DNA of 64,000 nt, taken from contig CAWGCL010000003.1 of assembly GCA_963820995.1 (NCBI GenBank), forward strand, positions 1-64,000, in the 5' to 3' direction. Every line of letters begins with the position of its first letter. Position 1 is the first letter of the stretch. The stretch is from JAGTVG01 sp963820995 (GTDB lineage: Bacteria > Bacteroidota > Bacteroidia > Cytophagales > Cyclobacteriaceae). The position numbers were made by a program, and so were the translations under genes. Shown in pieces: positions 10,093 through 18,216 of the stretch. Below the pieces are notes generated by a model. It did no database searches. It was not told the DNA's origin and was given only the letters and a program-made list of their open reading frames with translations.

Positions 10093-10190
10093 TGCGTATC
10101 TGAAATCGCTGTTTTCTACGATTCTTCTTATCTGTAGCATTATTACATGCCGATAACAAAAGGGTGGTAAGCGTTAAAAATGTAATAAAT
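10093..10190 (-). pseudogene. Lipoprotein signal-peptide remnant shared with the HAD gene
   Basis: The minus strand reads FITFLTLTTLLLSACNNATD. The HAD phosphatase gene at 19727-20746 begins MKIFITFLTLTTLLLSACND, and the DNA agrees for more than 40 consecutive bases (for instance the stretch around the lipobox LLSAC). Here the start codon is lost and the frame ends in TAG after about 35 codons, before the histidine phosphatase domain. It may be the original signal peptide of that phosphatase, cut off by indels. Confidence 0.7.
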
Positions 10191-10275
10191 TACTGATTTT
10201 ATTTTTTAGTCAGAGATTCTGCGCCAGAGGATTTGTCCCCAGCGCGGCATCGCAAGAATACATCTCCTTCGGACG

Positions 10276-11730
10276 CTATTTCTTTGCAGGCACATATGGA
10301 TCAGGTGTGCCAGGTTTGACTGGTGGTTCTGTTTGAAACGATTTTGCATGCTCTACTGCGACTGCTGACATTGGAAAACGCACCCACATTTGTTGGCCTG
10401 ATTTATAAGTAATCGGATAATTTTCCTGTGGATCTGTGTAAAGGTTGATAAATCGTGGAACGCCGTATTCGACAATTTTGCCCGTCCCCATGCCGTTTTC
10501 GAACTCCTTGGTCAACATTTTCCAGTTGCGCCATTTTACTCCGAATACTTGATCTCCTACATAAATAACAAAGGATTCTCTTGCTGATTTTTCGGTCTGT
10601 CCCATTAAGAACTGGCTTTGATCGACACCATCAATAATACGATCAGCAGGTACTTTTCCTCCAGTGATTTTGGCAATTGTCGTAAACAAGTCAAATTGAT
10701 GGACCGTCTCGTTAGAAACCCGACCTGCAGGAACTTTTCCTGGCCAACGCATTATAAATGGCACACGCAAAGAACCTTCTCTTGCCGTAAAATAAGAACC
10801 ACGCCAAGGGCCACTCCAGCCCTGGTAGCCCGGAATCATTTCAGGTCCATTGTCTGATGTCCAGATAAAGATGGTATTACCAGCAATTCCTAGTTCATCG
10901 AGTAGATCCAATAGTTCACCAGTATAGGCATCAATCTGCATTAATACGTCTGCATAATCTCCATTGCCGCTTTTGCCAGCAAACTCTTTACTAGGCAATA
11001 CTGGCATATGAGTCTGTGTATAGGGTAAATACACGAAAAACGGATCATCTGATTTTGCTTTACGAGTAATAAAATCTATTGCTCTATCTGTGCTCTCTCT
11101 GTCTATTTCTCGTCTTGCTTCTAAGTCATATATTTTCACCTTTTTAGGCGTATTATTTTTAGTGGCTTCAAAAATAAAGGTTGGTTTAACCTGTGGATTA
11201 ATCTGCTCCGCAACCACCCGTTCGAATTGTACTTCTCCAGGCCAAAAACTGTCATCGGTTGAGTTTGGAATGCCATACCACTCATCAAATCCTTGATTTG
11301 TAGGATAGCGCCCATCAGTATCGCCCAAGTGCCATTTACCAAACATGGCTGTAGCATAGCCAATATCCGAAAGCATTTCGGGCATGGTATATTCCCATTG
11401 AGTTAGACCATACTCTCCTGCATTCCAATTGACAGTGCCATTACCCGTACGTACAGCGTAGCGCCCGGTCATTAATGCTGCTCTGCTGGGTGTACATTGA
11501 GCTTCTACATTAAAATTAGTCAGTCGCATACCTTCAGAGGCTAGCTTGTCAATTCTTGGCGTAGCCGCACCACGCGTAATTCCTCCACCGTAAACACCAA
11601 GCTCTCCATAGCCAAAGTTGTCCATATTTAGGAGTATAATGTTAGGCTTATTGTTTTTTTGAGCTTGCATTGGAATAATCAATCCAATGATAAAAAAGCC
11701 AGTTAATAGAATACTAAGTGATTTTTTCAT
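10276..11730 (-). CDS. Arylsulfatase (S1 family), secreted
   Basis: A 484-residue intact sulfatase. Start chosen at ATG 11730 (MKKSLSILLTGFFIIGLIIP, then MQAQ), because the in-frame ATG at 11778 would translate a palindromic repeat. After the signal peptide come LLNMDNFGYGELGVYGGG (metal site; the second Asp of the usual DD pair is Asn, as in the other copies of this subgroup), the formylglycine motif with Cys79 in AQCTPSR, GKWHLG, the second metal site in WTSDNGPEM, and a C-terminus PDPYVPAKK. It should hydrolyse sulfate esters in the periplasm or outside after Cys-to-formylglycine conversion. It is the intact relative of the broken copies at 3140 and 8396, but AT-richer than both. It is the last gene of a likely operon 14843-10276. 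No maturase of clear type was found in the window. Confidence 0.9.
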   Translation of the reverse strand: MKKSLSILLTGFFIIGLIIPMQAQKNNKPNIILLNMDNFGYGELGVYGGGITRGAATPRIDKLASEGMRLTNFNVEAQCTPSRAALMTGRYAVRTGNGTVNWNAGEYGLTQWEYTMPEMLSDIGYATAMFGKWHLGDTDGRYPTNQGFDEWYGIPNSTDDSFWPGEVQFERVVAEQINPQVKPTFIFEATKNNTPKKVKIYDLEARREIDRESTDRAIDFITRKAKSDDPFFVYLPYTQTHMPVLPSKEFAGKSGNGDYADVLMQIDAYTGELLDLLDELGIAGNTIFIWTSDNGPEMIPGYQGWSGPWRGSYFTAREGSLRVPFIMRWPGKVPAGRVSNETVHQFDLFTTIAKITGGKVPADRIIDGVDQSQFLMGQTEKSARESFVIYVGDQVFGVKWRNWKMLTKEFENGMGTGKIVEYGVPRFINLYTDPQENYPITYKSGQQMWVRFPMSAVAVEHAKSFQTEPPVKPGTPDPYVPAKK

Positions 11731-11745
11731 TTCTATAGTTTTATC

Positions 11746-11782
11746 GTCATTGCAGTCCCGAAACTTAGGGACTCGCAATGAC
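11746..11782. repeat. Palindromic repeat 1 after a DUF1214 stop
   Basis: A near-perfect inverted repeat with outer arms GTCATTGC / GCAATGAC and inner arms GTCCC / GGGAC around a short loop. It lies 13 bases downstream of the stop codon of the DUF1254/1214 gene at 11795. The same outer arms recur at 26707 and 29546. It could be a transcript-end hairpin or a REP-like element; the sequence GTCATTGCGA is a common REP-type arm in other bacteria (memory, unverified). Confidence 0.7.
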
Positions 11783-11794
11783 GCAGTATATTTT

Positions 11795-13321
11795 TTATTC
11801 TACTAATTCAATTTCACTAGGACGCCATGTTTGGTCTAGCCAAGGTTGCAGTGGACCGTATAAACGGAAGATTATAAACCAGCTCTTACCAGGTATGGTT
11901 TGAATCCAGTTGTTTTCCCATCCTTTTGGTGCTTCCGGAGCGAAGTAGATGTCGATGGATCCGTCTTTATTTTTCTTAGGGCCTTCGCCATAGCTGTTAA
12001 TACCTGCAAACTGCTGGTCAGTCTGTAACATGGCTCGGGTTTGTGTATCATAAATAATAACTGACCAGTTATCTTTTACCGGAACATTTGGAGGCAAATG
12101 TAATTTGTAAGTTTTTGAACCATCCAAAGGATTGTGATCGCCATCCATATCGGCAATACCATAATCGGAACCAATACCTGGCTTGGTAACTGCCATGGAA
12201 GGTGTCACACAAATAGCATTGTAATGCAGCCATAAACGGGCATCGTAACGACGTGCTCCATCCTTGTTAAAATAGGTGTCCTTATCGGCATAGCCCATCA
12301 CCCATTCGCTGTCGGTGTCTTTGTAAATGTAAGCCCCCGGGTCGCGAGGCCAGGTTGTGTTCGCACGTGCATAGGCATTCCCAAGTTTTACGGCCTCGGA
12401 AAGAATACGACGCATACGTTGATCTGGGTTAAACACTTTTCCTTTTACAATACCTATGGCAGCAATTAAACCACGCGTTTCAACATCGATAAAGTCAAGT
12501 GGTTCTTCCTGAATAATTTGATTCAAATCTTCATAAAAACTGAAATCATTTGGAGGCAGCGTGTTATATCCTTCTACACCTGACATGTTTCTGAATTCCA
12601 TTTTTGGTGGATTGTCTTTCATCGCCAAAGGATATACCTTTAGATTATTTTTAATATTTTCAGCTGCATCTTTTACACTTGTTCTTACATAACCTCGCAT
12701 AAAATTCCATACCGTATAGGTTTTTGAATGATATACATGATAACCTTCAGGAATATCTCCTTTATATCCCGGAGGTAGTAAAAGGTACTTTCCACCTTTC
12801 CCTTTATCAGGTCCAGCCATACCTATATCACCAACCCAACGCATGTACATATCATCCAACATACCCAACACATCAGCGGGTAATTCCATTACCGTAGGTC
12901 CATCTTTTTTCAAGTCGAAAAATCCAAGCGTATAAAGTGCTGTGTTATTAGGCGTTAACCAACGTGTTTTTGAGTCCATTAAATCCTCCCAAATCAGAAT
13001 TTGATTCGATGTTTCTGCTCCAAATTCGTGTTGCGCCCTACGTAAGCTAAACATCGAAACAGCTGGAATCATATTCACATAAACCTGCACTGCACGGGCC
13101 TGATCCATATAATCAAATATTTTCTCTTTGGTATCACCAATGGGTATACCATCAAAAAACTCTAGCGTTCCTATAGTCGTTTCAACCTTGTCAGGTGTTG
13201 TTACCTGATTTGGCGTGGAAGTGGTCATTTTATAGTCTTTCAACTGAGCCGCAGCGGGAATACTCATGCTTATGGCAAGTGTTCCGAGTACTATTGATTG
13301 TAAAAATGTCTTTGTTTTCAT
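11795..13321 (-). CDS. DUF1254/DUF1214 domain protein, secreted (copy 1)
   Basis: 508 residues with a cleavable-looking signal peptide (MKTKTFLQSIVLGTLAISMS, then IPAAAQ). The N-terminal half (ETTIGTLEFFDGIPIGDTKE ... TRWLTPNNTALYTLGFFDL) is DUF1254-like, and the C-terminal part (LHLPPNVPVKDNWSVIIYDT ... WLDQTWRPSEIELVE) is DUF1214-like. Family members combine the two domains in this order and are largely beta-structured; a Vibrio parahaemolyticus homolog has a crystal structure, but the biochemical role is unsettled. Predicted location is periplasmic. It lies 26 bases after the DUF1254/1214 gene at 13347 and is followed by palindrome 1 and the sulfatase, so all are likely co-transcribed. Confidence 0.85.
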   Translation of the reverse strand: MKTKTFLQSIVLGTLAISMSIPAAAQLKDYKMTTSTPNQVTTPDKVETTIGTLEFFDGIPIGDTKEKIFDYMDQARAVQVYVNMIPAVSMFSLRRAQHEFGAETSNQILIWEDLMDSKTRWLTPNNTALYTLGFFDLKKDGPTVMELPADVLGMLDDMYMRWVGDIGMAGPDKGKGGKYLLLPPGYKGDIPEGYHVYHSKTYTVWNFMRGYVRTSVKDAAENIKNNLKVYPLAMKDNPPKMEFRNMSGVEGYNTLPPNDFSFYEDLNQIIQEEPLDFIDVETRGLIAAIGIVKGKVFNPDQRMRRILSEAVKLGNAYARANTTWPRDPGAYIYKDTDSEWVMGYADKDTYFNKDGARRYDARLWLHYNAICVTPSMAVTKPGIGSDYGIADMDGDHNPLDGSKTYKLHLPPNVPVKDNWSVIIYDTQTRAMLQTDQQFAGINSYGEGPKKNKDGSIDIYFAPEAPKGWENNWIQTIPGKSWFIIFRLYGPLQPWLDQTWRPSEIELVE

Positions 13322-13346
13322 TATTTCTAATTATTTAAGTTTAAAT

Positions 13347-14843
13347 TTATTTTGCTTTTTCAACATCAGGTATTACCCAACTTCTATCCATAAATGCTTT
13401 TTTTGGAGAATACAAACGTAGCATAGCAAAGAATGCTCTTCCCGGTTCTGTAGGGATCCAATTTTTCTTTTTATCACCTTCTGGTTCAGTTGGTCCAAAA
13501 TATAAATCAACAGAACCATCAGCATTCGTAATGATGTCTGCACGAGAAGATTTATCAGTCACTTTGTATTTATTATGAATAATATCTCTACTATTTACCT
13601 CATACAATGTGATTGACCAGAATAATTCAGCCGGTGCATTTGGAGGTACATGTAAGGTGTAGTTTTCAGCTCCATCAAGCCAATCGCCATCGCTATCTTT
13701 ATAGGCATTCATATACACCTGCCCTTTCCCAGTTGTAAAACCTTGCATAGCTTCATTGTTGGTAACTGCTTCATAAAACCATGCGGCTCTTCCATCCAAC
13801 TCATCATAAAACTCCCGACGTTGATTTGCCGGAGAAGTAACATCATTATCCCAGTGTGAACCATCCACATAATGAGCAGCTTCCAATCTCGATTTATCAA
13901 AATCAAGTGCCTTGGCCATGGCTTCACCTACCAATACACCTTCGGTTAAAATTTCTTTTTGTTCTGTTGTTGGATTAAAAGGTTTCCCTTTTTCAATACC
14001 TAAAGGTTTGAGCATGGCCATATAAAAGCGGTCGCGCTCAGCAACAGGTTCATTATTGATAATATCAGAAAGTCGTTGCCAGTATTCCATTCCTCTTGGA
14101 GGCATGGCCGACCAACTTCTTCCTTCTGGTCTAATGAATCCTCTAGGATTTGGATTTTTATGTTCAGCATAAGGATAGATACCCACTTTACCTAATAGTT
14201 CTAAGCGCTCTTTGGGGTCAGTTGGAATTAAACGAATTCCAAGAAAAATACTGTTGGTTGGTGATTTGAAAACCTCGTATTCATTGGTGTCGATATTTTT
14301 AGGAACTTCTTGACCAGGACCTACAAAAACATATTTACCCGGTTTAACTATGGAAGTTATTTCCATCTGCCACATATCGTGTGCCGCTCCACGTACTTCA
14401 CCTTCTGGCATATGAACAATCCATGGCTCTTTACCTAAATCGATAAAAACTAGGGCATACGGCGTTGTTGCGTTAAAAGTCAAACCACCCAGAATATCGT
14501 CATAACCATTCAGAAAAGTTATTTGACCATTCTTAGCTCCTAAAGTAACATTGTAAGCATATTGCCATTGTGCCATAGAGACCAATGGAATAGACCAAAT
14601 GTAAGCCTGACAAGCTCGTTGGAAATCCATTTCGTTAAATAATTTGGCAATGGTTGGATCCGTTGGATATCCATTTTCAAAAGTATGCGTGAATTCTAGT
14701 GTTCCGATTCGTGTTTCTTCAATATTCTCTGCTGTACTTTTTGTCGTACTTTTCACCTCTTTTTTGCTAGCATCTCCGCAACTTATTGCTGAAAAGATGA
14801 ATACAAAACCTAAGCTTAGGTTTATTAATTTGTTGTTCTTCAT
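13347..14843 (-). CDS. DUF1254/DUF1214 domain lipoprotein (copy 2)
   Basis: 498 residues beginning MKNNKLINLSLGFVFIFSAI then SCGDASKK, a lipoprotein signal with Cys at residue 22. The DUF1254 part is visible as TRIGTLEFTHTFENGYPTDP and LTFNATTPYALVFIDLGKEP; the DUF1214 part as LHVPPNAPAELFWSITLYEV, ADGSVDLYFGPTEPEGD and a C-terminus PKKAFMDRSWVIPDVE. It is more distant from the other copies than they are from each other, for example in the loop NGQITFLNGYDDI. It sits between the small-protein gene (68 bases upstream) and copy 1, in one orientation. A ghost of a similar gene's start is at 18110-18199. Confidence 0.85.
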   Translation of the reverse strand: MKNNKLINLSLGFVFIFSAISCGDASKKEVKSTTKSTAENIEETRIGTLEFTHTFENGYPTDPTIAKLFNEMDFQRACQAYIWSIPLVSMAQWQYAYNVTLGAKNGQITFLNGYDDILGGLTFNATTPYALVFIDLGKEPWIVHMPEGEVRGAAHDMWQMEITSIVKPGKYVFVGPGQEVPKNIDTNEYEVFKSPTNSIFLGIRLIPTDPKERLELLGKVGIYPYAEHKNPNPRGFIRPEGRSWSAMPPRGMEYWQRLSDIINNEPVAERDRFYMAMLKPLGIEKGKPFNPTTEQKEILTEGVLVGEAMAKALDFDKSRLEAAHYVDGSHWDNDVTSPANQRREFYDELDGRAAWFYEAVTNNEAMQGFTTGKGQVYMNAYKDSDGDWLDGAENYTLHVPPNAPAELFWSITLYEVNSRDIIHNKYKVTDKSSRADIITNADGSVDLYFGPTEPEGDKKKNWIPTEPGRAFFAMLRLYSPKKAFMDRSWVIPDVEKAK

Positions 14844-14910
14844 AATACTTGTTTTAATTATTCATAATATTTTAATTAGTTAATAAGTCAAGAGTTTCTC
14901 CTGTGATTTT

Positions 14911-15162
14911 TCACCCGATACGTTCAACAAACAGAATCGGAAGGTGCAATTCGGCCAATGCATTCAGTAAGCCCAACAGGTGCGACTGGTCCTTGATTTG
15001 AACTGTAAGACTGGTGACGGTGGTTTGATCCTCTCTTTTTTGATTCGTGACACGCATCGCTGTAAACAAGTCCAGCCAGTTCTCAGGTAAATCCCCATCG
15101 ACTTTGATTTCATAGGTACCTGGTGACCAGGGGCGAATTGCTTTTTCATTTACGTTATTCAT
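14911..15162 (-). CDS. Small conserved protein of unknown function (IKDQ family, copy 2)
   Basis: 83 residues. The N-terminal YEIKVDGDLPENWLDLF and C-terminal VQIKDQSHLLGLLNALAELH then LPILFVERI are the clearest version of the shared pattern of this four-member family. Soluble, no signal. It lies 158 bases downstream of the intact MalT-like regulator at 15321 and directly upstream of two DUF1254/1214 genes and a sulfatase. The upstream gap holds a candidate -7 box TATTTTTG and a CATCCTTTTCGGATG palindrome (15239-15265 region) rather than the CTACTTTT element of the other copies. Function unknown; a regulator partner or sensor for the adjacent STAND protein is a hypothesis only. Confidence 0.75.
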   Translation of the reverse strand: MNNVNEKAIRPWSPGTYEIKVDGDLPENWLDLFTAMRVTNQKREDQTTVTSLTVQIKDQSHLLGLLNALAELHLPILFVERIG

Positions 15163-15320
15163 CTTTTAGATGGTATTAATCATTGTCAATTGACGCGATT
15201 GGCAAATCTTTTATAGATACAAAAATAGATATCGGGAACAGAAAGCGCTTCATCCGAAAAGGATGAAAAACGAACGATAAAAAGGACGGATTTCAGGAGA
15301 GGGGGAAAGGAATGCCCCTA

Positions 15321-18041
15321 TTATTTGAGAAGCAGGCCAGATTGGCGAGCCCTTTGGACCGCCTGACGACGGCCGTCGACCGCCAGTTTTTCGTAGATGT
15401 TTCGTAGATGCGTTTTGACCGTGGCTATTGAAACGCAGAGTTTATCGGCAATCTCCTTGTCGCGTAGACGCTCGGATAAAAGCTCAAGCACATCGAGTTC
15501 ACGATTGGTAAGCGGATCAATAAGCGCTTGGTCGGGTATGGATTTCGCTTGCTGGACCTGGGTCTGAGCATTAAGTGGGAGGTCACGAAAGGCAGTCAGC
15601 AATGTATCGATGTAATCAAGCGCAGGATAATGCTGTTTCATATGGGTCAACAGCTCTGCCATGGAAGAGCCCAATTCAACAAAGGGGCGTACCCAACCGC
15701 TGGGAGCAGCTAATTCGAGCACTTGTTCCATACACTTTTCTGCATCATCAAGTCGGTTATCTCGGTAAAAAGCAATGGCTTTCAAGGCCATCAGGTCGAT
15801 CAGATGGTAGGTGTTGTGGATAACTTCCGTTTCCCTCTGTAGGCGCTCAATTATCGTAATCGTCTGTGTGCCGCCTTTTTCGGCCAAATGCAACCTGCAC
15901 TGGGTAATGGGTGCAGCCTCCAGAAAAATAAATGCAGTGTTCATGGTGGCAAGCTCTGGCTTCGGGGAGATGTTCTCCGTTTCGCCACGCAGCAGTCCGA
16001 TTCTGGCTTGGGCGGATTGTGCCAGGACCAGGTTGTCTGGGTCTTTAGTTTCCACAGCAAAATCAAGCAGATCTTGAGCGATTTGGTCAGACTCCCCCGG
16101 GCGCCCCATAAAATGCAGGGTAAGGCTTAATCCAATCATGCTGCTCATCGCAACCGCCATGTGAGCGATATACTTGTTCTCCACCAACCATCGGAAACAG
16201 TGCTCGGCCGCCTGCCAATCTCCGGATTGAAAATGGCAGCATCCAGATAGATACTGACTCCAGGATGTGATATAGACCGGGCTGACGGTGCGCGCTAGCT
16301 CACCTAACTGTAGGCTGTATAAGGCGGCTTCCTTTAAGTTGCCAGACAGTAGGTGTACAAATGTCAGGGTGATCACCTGCCGCGATACCAGCAGGCCTTT
16401 GCGTTCAGGTTGCTGCCTAATGCGCTGGTTGAGCGCGTTAATGGCCACGTCTTTCTGCCCCGCCATGTGATGGGCTAGTCCGAAATATATTTCTGAATCT
16501 GCGCGCATCAGATCGTGGGTGGCGGGCAGGTTCAACTGAGCTGTGGCGATATGAGTTAGCATATCCTCGGTCTGGCCCTGCCAATAGCAAAGGTAAGCCT
16601 TGAACATGCTCAATTCCCCTTCCCATGCTGGCCGACTGTCACCCGCTACAAGAAGAACGTCGAGTCGATCAATGAATCGGGAAAGCTCCGGTATACGAAA
16701 CCGGTAATAGGCTAACCAACACTCGCCCAACAGAAGTTCAGGTCTTTGCCAAACAACTTCCTCTGGCAATTGTGATAACAACTGGATTAGAATCGGCCAG
16801 CGATCGGCATTTAATATTTCTACGCGGTGCGTTTCAATGATGTCGGCAGCGAGGTCAAACTCCTCTGCCGCTATGGCGTGTTTAACCGCTTCATACGTCA
16901 TTTTTTGCGACTCAAACCACCGACTGGCCCGAAGATGCAGTGTGCGAATCTCCTCGGGAGAGTGCCACTCGTCTAACAGACGACGCAAGAGGTCCCGGAA
17001 CATGTGATGATAGCTGAACCAATGATTATCTATGTCCATCGACAGGACAAAAAGATTGTCGTTCTGAAGCTTCTTAATAAAGGTCTGCCCGTCAATTTCT
17101 GAATGAGAGGGTGTTACTCCAACTTCACACAAGGCATCGCACAAGGGTGCGCAAAATCGGTCTAAAATGGCGGCTCGCAGCAGGGCGTCACGCATGGAGG
17201 CTGGCTGATGATTCAACACTTCCCTAATCAGGTAGTCGACCACATGGTGGGTGGTTCCTTTCAAACTTAACAGCTTGCGCCCGGGATCCTTCTGCCCGCG
17301 CTCGGCAAGTATTACCAAGCGCAAACCAGCCACCCAGCCTTCGGCTTTATTGGCGATGGCATCCGCCGTCGAGGGGTTCATCTTGTCGGCCATCGCCGTT
17401 TGGAGAAAGGCCGTGGACTCATCGATGGTAAAGCGCAAATCGTTCATCCGCAACTCGGTGAGTGTTCCTTCGGCCCGCAGGGATGTGATGGGTATCATCG
17501 GATCTCGCCTGCCAACCAACACCAGATGCAAGGCTTTAGGGGGATGCTGCAGTACGCGTTTCAAGACCTCTTGAACCTCCATATTTCGAATGAGGTGAAT
17601 ATCGTCCAGTACAACAATGAGGTTCTGATCGAGCCGATCCAGTTCATTGGTCAAGCTTGTGGCCAGAACTACCAGCGGCGGCAAAGTTGATGCATCGATC
17701 AGGGATTGCGTCTCACTCAATGCATCGGGGGCAACTGTATGAATGGCTGCAACGAGATACGATAAAAAACGCTGCAGATCGTTGTCGTCTTCGTCCAGAG
17801 ACAACCAGGCACTGGGTTTCTCAATGGAGGCTAGCCAGTAGCTGACTAAGGTGCTCTTGCCATAGCCGGCTGGCGCCGAAACCAGGATTACCGGATGGTG
17901 AGAAGCCGCATCCAAGCGCTCCTTCAACACTGCCCGCTGAACGTAGTCTGAGGGCAATGTGGGCCGGTTAAGTTTGGTGCGCAGCAAGTAAATGGACTGG
18001 GGTTCCGATTCCAATGGTCTATTTTCAGAATTTGTTTTCAC
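15321..18041 (-). CDS. MalT-like LuxR-family transcriptional regulator
   Basis: 906 residues, the normal length for a MalT-like activator (E. coli MalT is 901). An N-terminal LLRTKLNRPTLPSDYVQRAV leads to a STAND ATPase with Walker A APAGYGKS (residues 56-63) and Walker B LIVVLDDIHLI. A long helical repeat region follows, and the C-terminus is a LuxR HTH (LTNRELDVLELLSERLRDKE, IADKLCVSIATVKTHLRNIY). Such proteins bind an inducer and ATP, multimerise and activate transcription; the inducer here is unknown. The gene is visibly richer in G and C than the homologous regulators at 5209 and 47496 and than the genes it precedes, which suggests a different origin. It lies upstream, same strand, of the small protein, two DUF1254/1214 genes and a sulfatase. 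Confidence 0.9.
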   Translation of the reverse strand: MKTNSENRPLESEPQSIYLLRTKLNRPTLPSDYVQRAVLKERLDAASHHPVILVSAPAGYGKSTLVSYWLASIEKPSAWLSLDEDDNDLQRFLSYLVAAIHTVAPDALSETQSLIDASTLPPLVVLATSLTNELDRLDQNLIVVLDDIHLIRNMEVQEVLKRVLQHPPKALHLVLVGRRDPMIPITSLRAEGTLTELRMNDLRFTIDESTAFLQTAMADKMNPSTADAIANKAEGWVAGLRLVILAERGQKDPGRKLLSLKGTTHHVVDYLIREVLNHQPASMRDALLRAAILDRFCAPLCDALCEVGVTPSHSEIDGQTFIKKLQNDNLFVLSMDIDNHWFSYHHMFRDLLRRLLDEWHSPEEIRTLHLRASRWFESQKMTYEAVKHAIAAEEFDLAADIIETHRVEILNADRWPILIQLLSQLPEEVVWQRPELLLGECWLAYYRFRIPELSRFIDRLDVLLVAGDSRPAWEGELSMFKAYLCYWQGQTEDMLTHIATAQLNLPATHDLMRADSEIYFGLAHHMAGQKDVAINALNQRIRQQPERKGLLVSRQVITLTFVHLLSGNLKEAALYSLQLGELARTVSPVYITSWSQYLSGCCHFQSGDWQAAEHCFRWLVENKYIAHMAVAMSSMIGLSLTLHFMGRPGESDQIAQDLLDFAVETKDPDNLVLAQSAQARIGLLRGETENISPKPELATMNTAFIFLEAAPITQCRLHLAEKGGTQTITIIERLQRETEVIHNTYHLIDLMALKAIAFYRDNRLDDAEKCMEQVLELAAPSGWVRPFVELGSSMAELLTHMKQHYPALDYIDTLLTAFRDLPLNAQTQVQQAKSIPDQALIDPLTNRELDVLELLSERLRDKEIADKLCVSIATVKTHLRNIYEKLAVDGRRQAVQRARQSGLLLK

Positions 18042-18109
18042 ACTATTAGTCTGTCTATCAATATAAGGTAATTAAAGATTACCGCCAAAGGTCCACGAAA
18101 GAATACCCC

Positions 18110-18199
18110 TCAGTGCTTAAACGCTGCATCTCCGCAGCTCATTGCTGAAACAAAAATTAGTAAACCTAAGCTTAGGATTACTAATTTTTGTGTTTTCAT
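18110..18199 (-). pseudogene. 5' remnant of a DUF1254/1214 lipoprotein gene
   Basis: The minus strand from ATG 18199 reads MKTQKLVILSLGLLIFVSAM then SCGDAAFKH and a stop. It matches the start of the DUF1254/1214 lipoprotein at 14843 (MKNNKLINLSLGFVFIFSAI, SCGDASKK), and many bases agree. The first 18 bases, however, are identical to the start of the sulfatase at 19692 (MKTQKL). It ends just upstream of the regulator at 18041. It is what remains of a gene cut a few codons after the lipobox; it could still be translated as a very short lipopeptide. Confidence 0.7.
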
Positions 18200-18216
18200 A
18201 TTATTATGGTTTAACA

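Noticed and set aside
11728..11778. N-terminal extension of the sulfatase to ATG 11778 (MRVPKFRDCNDDKTIE)
   Set aside because: The extra residues are a translation of the palindromic repeat; the signal peptide starts at ATG 11730.
15528..17845. Several plus-strand open frames inside the MalT-like regulator
   Set aside because: GC-rich antisense shadows with no homology; the minus-strand protein is conserved over its full length.
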